A stretch of DNA of 14,769 nt from an uncultured Anaerolineaceae bacterium (GTDB lineage: Bacteria > Chloroflexota > Anaerolineae > Anaerolineales > Anaerolineaceae): the NCBI GenBank assembly GCA_937890875.1, contig CALAEB010000587.1, forward strand, positions 1 through 14,769, in the 5' to 3' direction. Under the pieces are notes generated by a model, which saw nothing but the letters and a program-made list of their open reading frames with translations, was not told the origin of the DNA and made no database searches. A program made the position numbers and the translations under genes. Of this stretch, positions 13,691-14,769 are shown piece by piece (position 1 is the stretch's first letter; every line of letters starts with the position of its first letter).

Positions 13691-14769
13691 ATGGCAGAAA
13701 AAAACAACGAAAAGACAGCCTGCATCTTCAGAAACATCACCTCTGGTGTCGAAGTGTGGGAACAGCCTGTTGTGATTCCGACTTATCCGGTCGGCTCTCC
13801 GGATAAAAATCCGATGTTTCTCGAGAAACGCGTTTATCAGGGCAGTACCGGAAAGGTGTATCCGCACAGCGTTATCGACAAGATCACGGATGAAAAAATT
13901 GAAAAAACCTATCAAGCGGTCTGTATAGAGAATAAATACCTGTTTATTATGGTACTGCCTGAACTGGGCGGCAGAGTCCAGCGAGCCTATGACAAAACCA
14001 ACGGATACGACTTTGTGTATTATAACCGGGTGATCAAACCGGCTTTGGTCGGATTAACCGGCCCGTGGATCTCCGGCGGAATCGAATTCAACTGGCCGCA
14101 ACACCACCGTCCGAGCACATTTGATCCGCTGGATTACAGGCTGCTAGAGAATGCTGACGGCAGCGCTTCGATTGTCGTCAGTGAGATTGAAAATATGTTC
14201 CGTACCAAAGGAACCGCGTTTTTTACGCTTTATCCGGACAGCGCTTATCTTCAAATCGACGTCCGCTTGTATAATCGGACGGATGTGCCGCAGACATTCC
14301 TTTGGTGGGCGAACCCGGCAGTGCCGGTGAATGAATTTACGCAATCCGTGTTTCCTCCGGATGTAAATGCGGTCATGGATCACGGGAAAAGAGCGGTTTC
14401 GAAATTCCCGATCGCGACTGGAACATACTATAAATATGATTATTCTGCCGGCGTTGATATTTCGCGCTATAAAAATATTCCGGTTCCCACCTCATATATG
14501 GCCTATCATTCCGATTATGATTTTATCGGCGGATATGACCACCAGAAGAAAGCGGGCATTTATCATATTGCCGACCATCATATATCGCCGGGGAAAAAAC
14601 AGTGGACCTGGGGCTGCGGCGATTTCGGAAAGGCCTGGGATCGGAACCTGACGGATGAAGACGGCCCTTATATTGAGCTGATGACAGGCTGTTTTACGGA
14701 TAATCAGCCGGATTTTACCTGGCTGCAGCCTTTTGAAGAAAAAACATTTACCCAATATTTCATGCCATA
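13691..14769 (+). CDS. DUF5107 domain protein, N-terminal part (cut by window edge)
   Basis: An open frame of 359 codons that leaves the window. The start ATG at 13691 has an AAAGGA about 11 bases upstream. Recognisable DUF5107 stretches are LPELGGRVQRAYD (89-101), GGIEFNWPQHHRPS (129-142) and the highly conserved TDEDGPYIELMTGCFTDNQP (321-340). I believe the fold is a galactose-mutarotase-like beta-supersandwich, as in sugar-binding domains and some glycoside hydrolases, with His138-His139 and Glu132 as possible active-site residues; no activity is established to my knowledge. Full-length relatives often continue into long helical TPR repeats, so the missing part may be large. There is no signal peptide, so it should act in the cytoplasm on an imported sugar or glycoside. 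It follows the creatininase-family gene by 163 bases. Confidence 0.8.
   Translation, partial: MAEKNNEKTACIFRNITSGVEVWEQPVVIPTYPVGSPDKNPMFLEKRVYQGSTGKVYPHSVIDKITDEKIEKTYQAVCIENKYLFIMVLPELGGRVQRAYDKTNGYDFVYYNRVIKPALVGLTGPWISGGIEFNWPQHHRPSTFDPLDYRLLENADGSASIVVSEIENMFRTKGTAFFTLYPDSAYLQIDVRLYNRTDVPQTFLWWANPAVPVNEFTQSVFPPDVNAVMDHGKRAVSKFPIATGTYYKYDYSAGVDISRYKNIPVPTSYMAYHSDYDFIGGYDHQKKAGIYHIADHHISPGKKQWTWGCGDFGKAWDRNLTDEDGPYIELMTGCFTDNQPDFTWLQPFEEKTFTQYFMP

Noticed and set aside
1..14769. CRISPR arrays, tRNA or rRNA genes, transposases, prophage genes, toxin-antitoxin or defence systems
   Set aside because: No spaced direct repeats, no cloverleaf or rRNA sequence and no matching protein families were seen.

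Overview
The window holds thirteen protein-coding genes and no RNA genes, insertion sequences or CRISPR arrays that I can see. Base composition looks balanced by eye and no gene stands out as foreign. The genes suggest a sugar-using, probably anaerobic bacterium. The phylum is not fixed. The sugar-binding protein has a plain Sec signal peptide with no lipobox cysteine, which leans towards a cell with an outer membrane rather than a typical Gram-positive, but this is weak evidence.

Left block, all on the minus strand, read right to left from 8538 to 1. First comes a three-gene sugar-oxidation operon: a short-chain dehydrogenase, a galactonate dehydratase of the DgoD type, and an SMP-30/gluconolactonase-type lactonase. 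A LacI-family repressor and a class-3-like aldehyde dehydrogenase follow. Next is a two-gene AmmeMemoRadiSam unit, with a fused Memo-like/AMMECR1 protein translationally coupled to a radical SAM enzyme. Last is glutamate racemase, cut by the window edge.

Right block, all on the plus strand from 9024 to the end. It encodes a sugar ABC importer (double ATPase, permease, arabinose-binding-protein-like periplasmic protein), a creatininase-family metal hydrolase, and a DUF5107 protein that runs off the window.

The two blocks diverge from a 485-base region (8539-9023). It carries a strong minus-strand promoter, a good plus-strand promoter and an 18-bp near-perfect palindrome with a central CG, as expected for a LacI-family operator. 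The simplest reading is one regulon for an aldose or its glycoside. The importer brings the sugar in, the SDR oxidises C1 to a lactone, the SMP-30 enzyme opens it, and the DgoD homologue dehydrates the aldonate to a 2-keto-3-deoxy acid. This matches a De Ley-Doudoroff type route for D-galactose. The kinase and aldolase for the last steps are not in the window. The roles of the creatininase-family and DUF5107 proteins are open and are the most likely place for new biochemistry.

Several strong inverted repeats lie between genes: a perfect 14-bp hairpin at 12672-12707, interleaved repeats at 13553-13612 and a two-stem repeat at 4326-4374. They are not explained by the genes.
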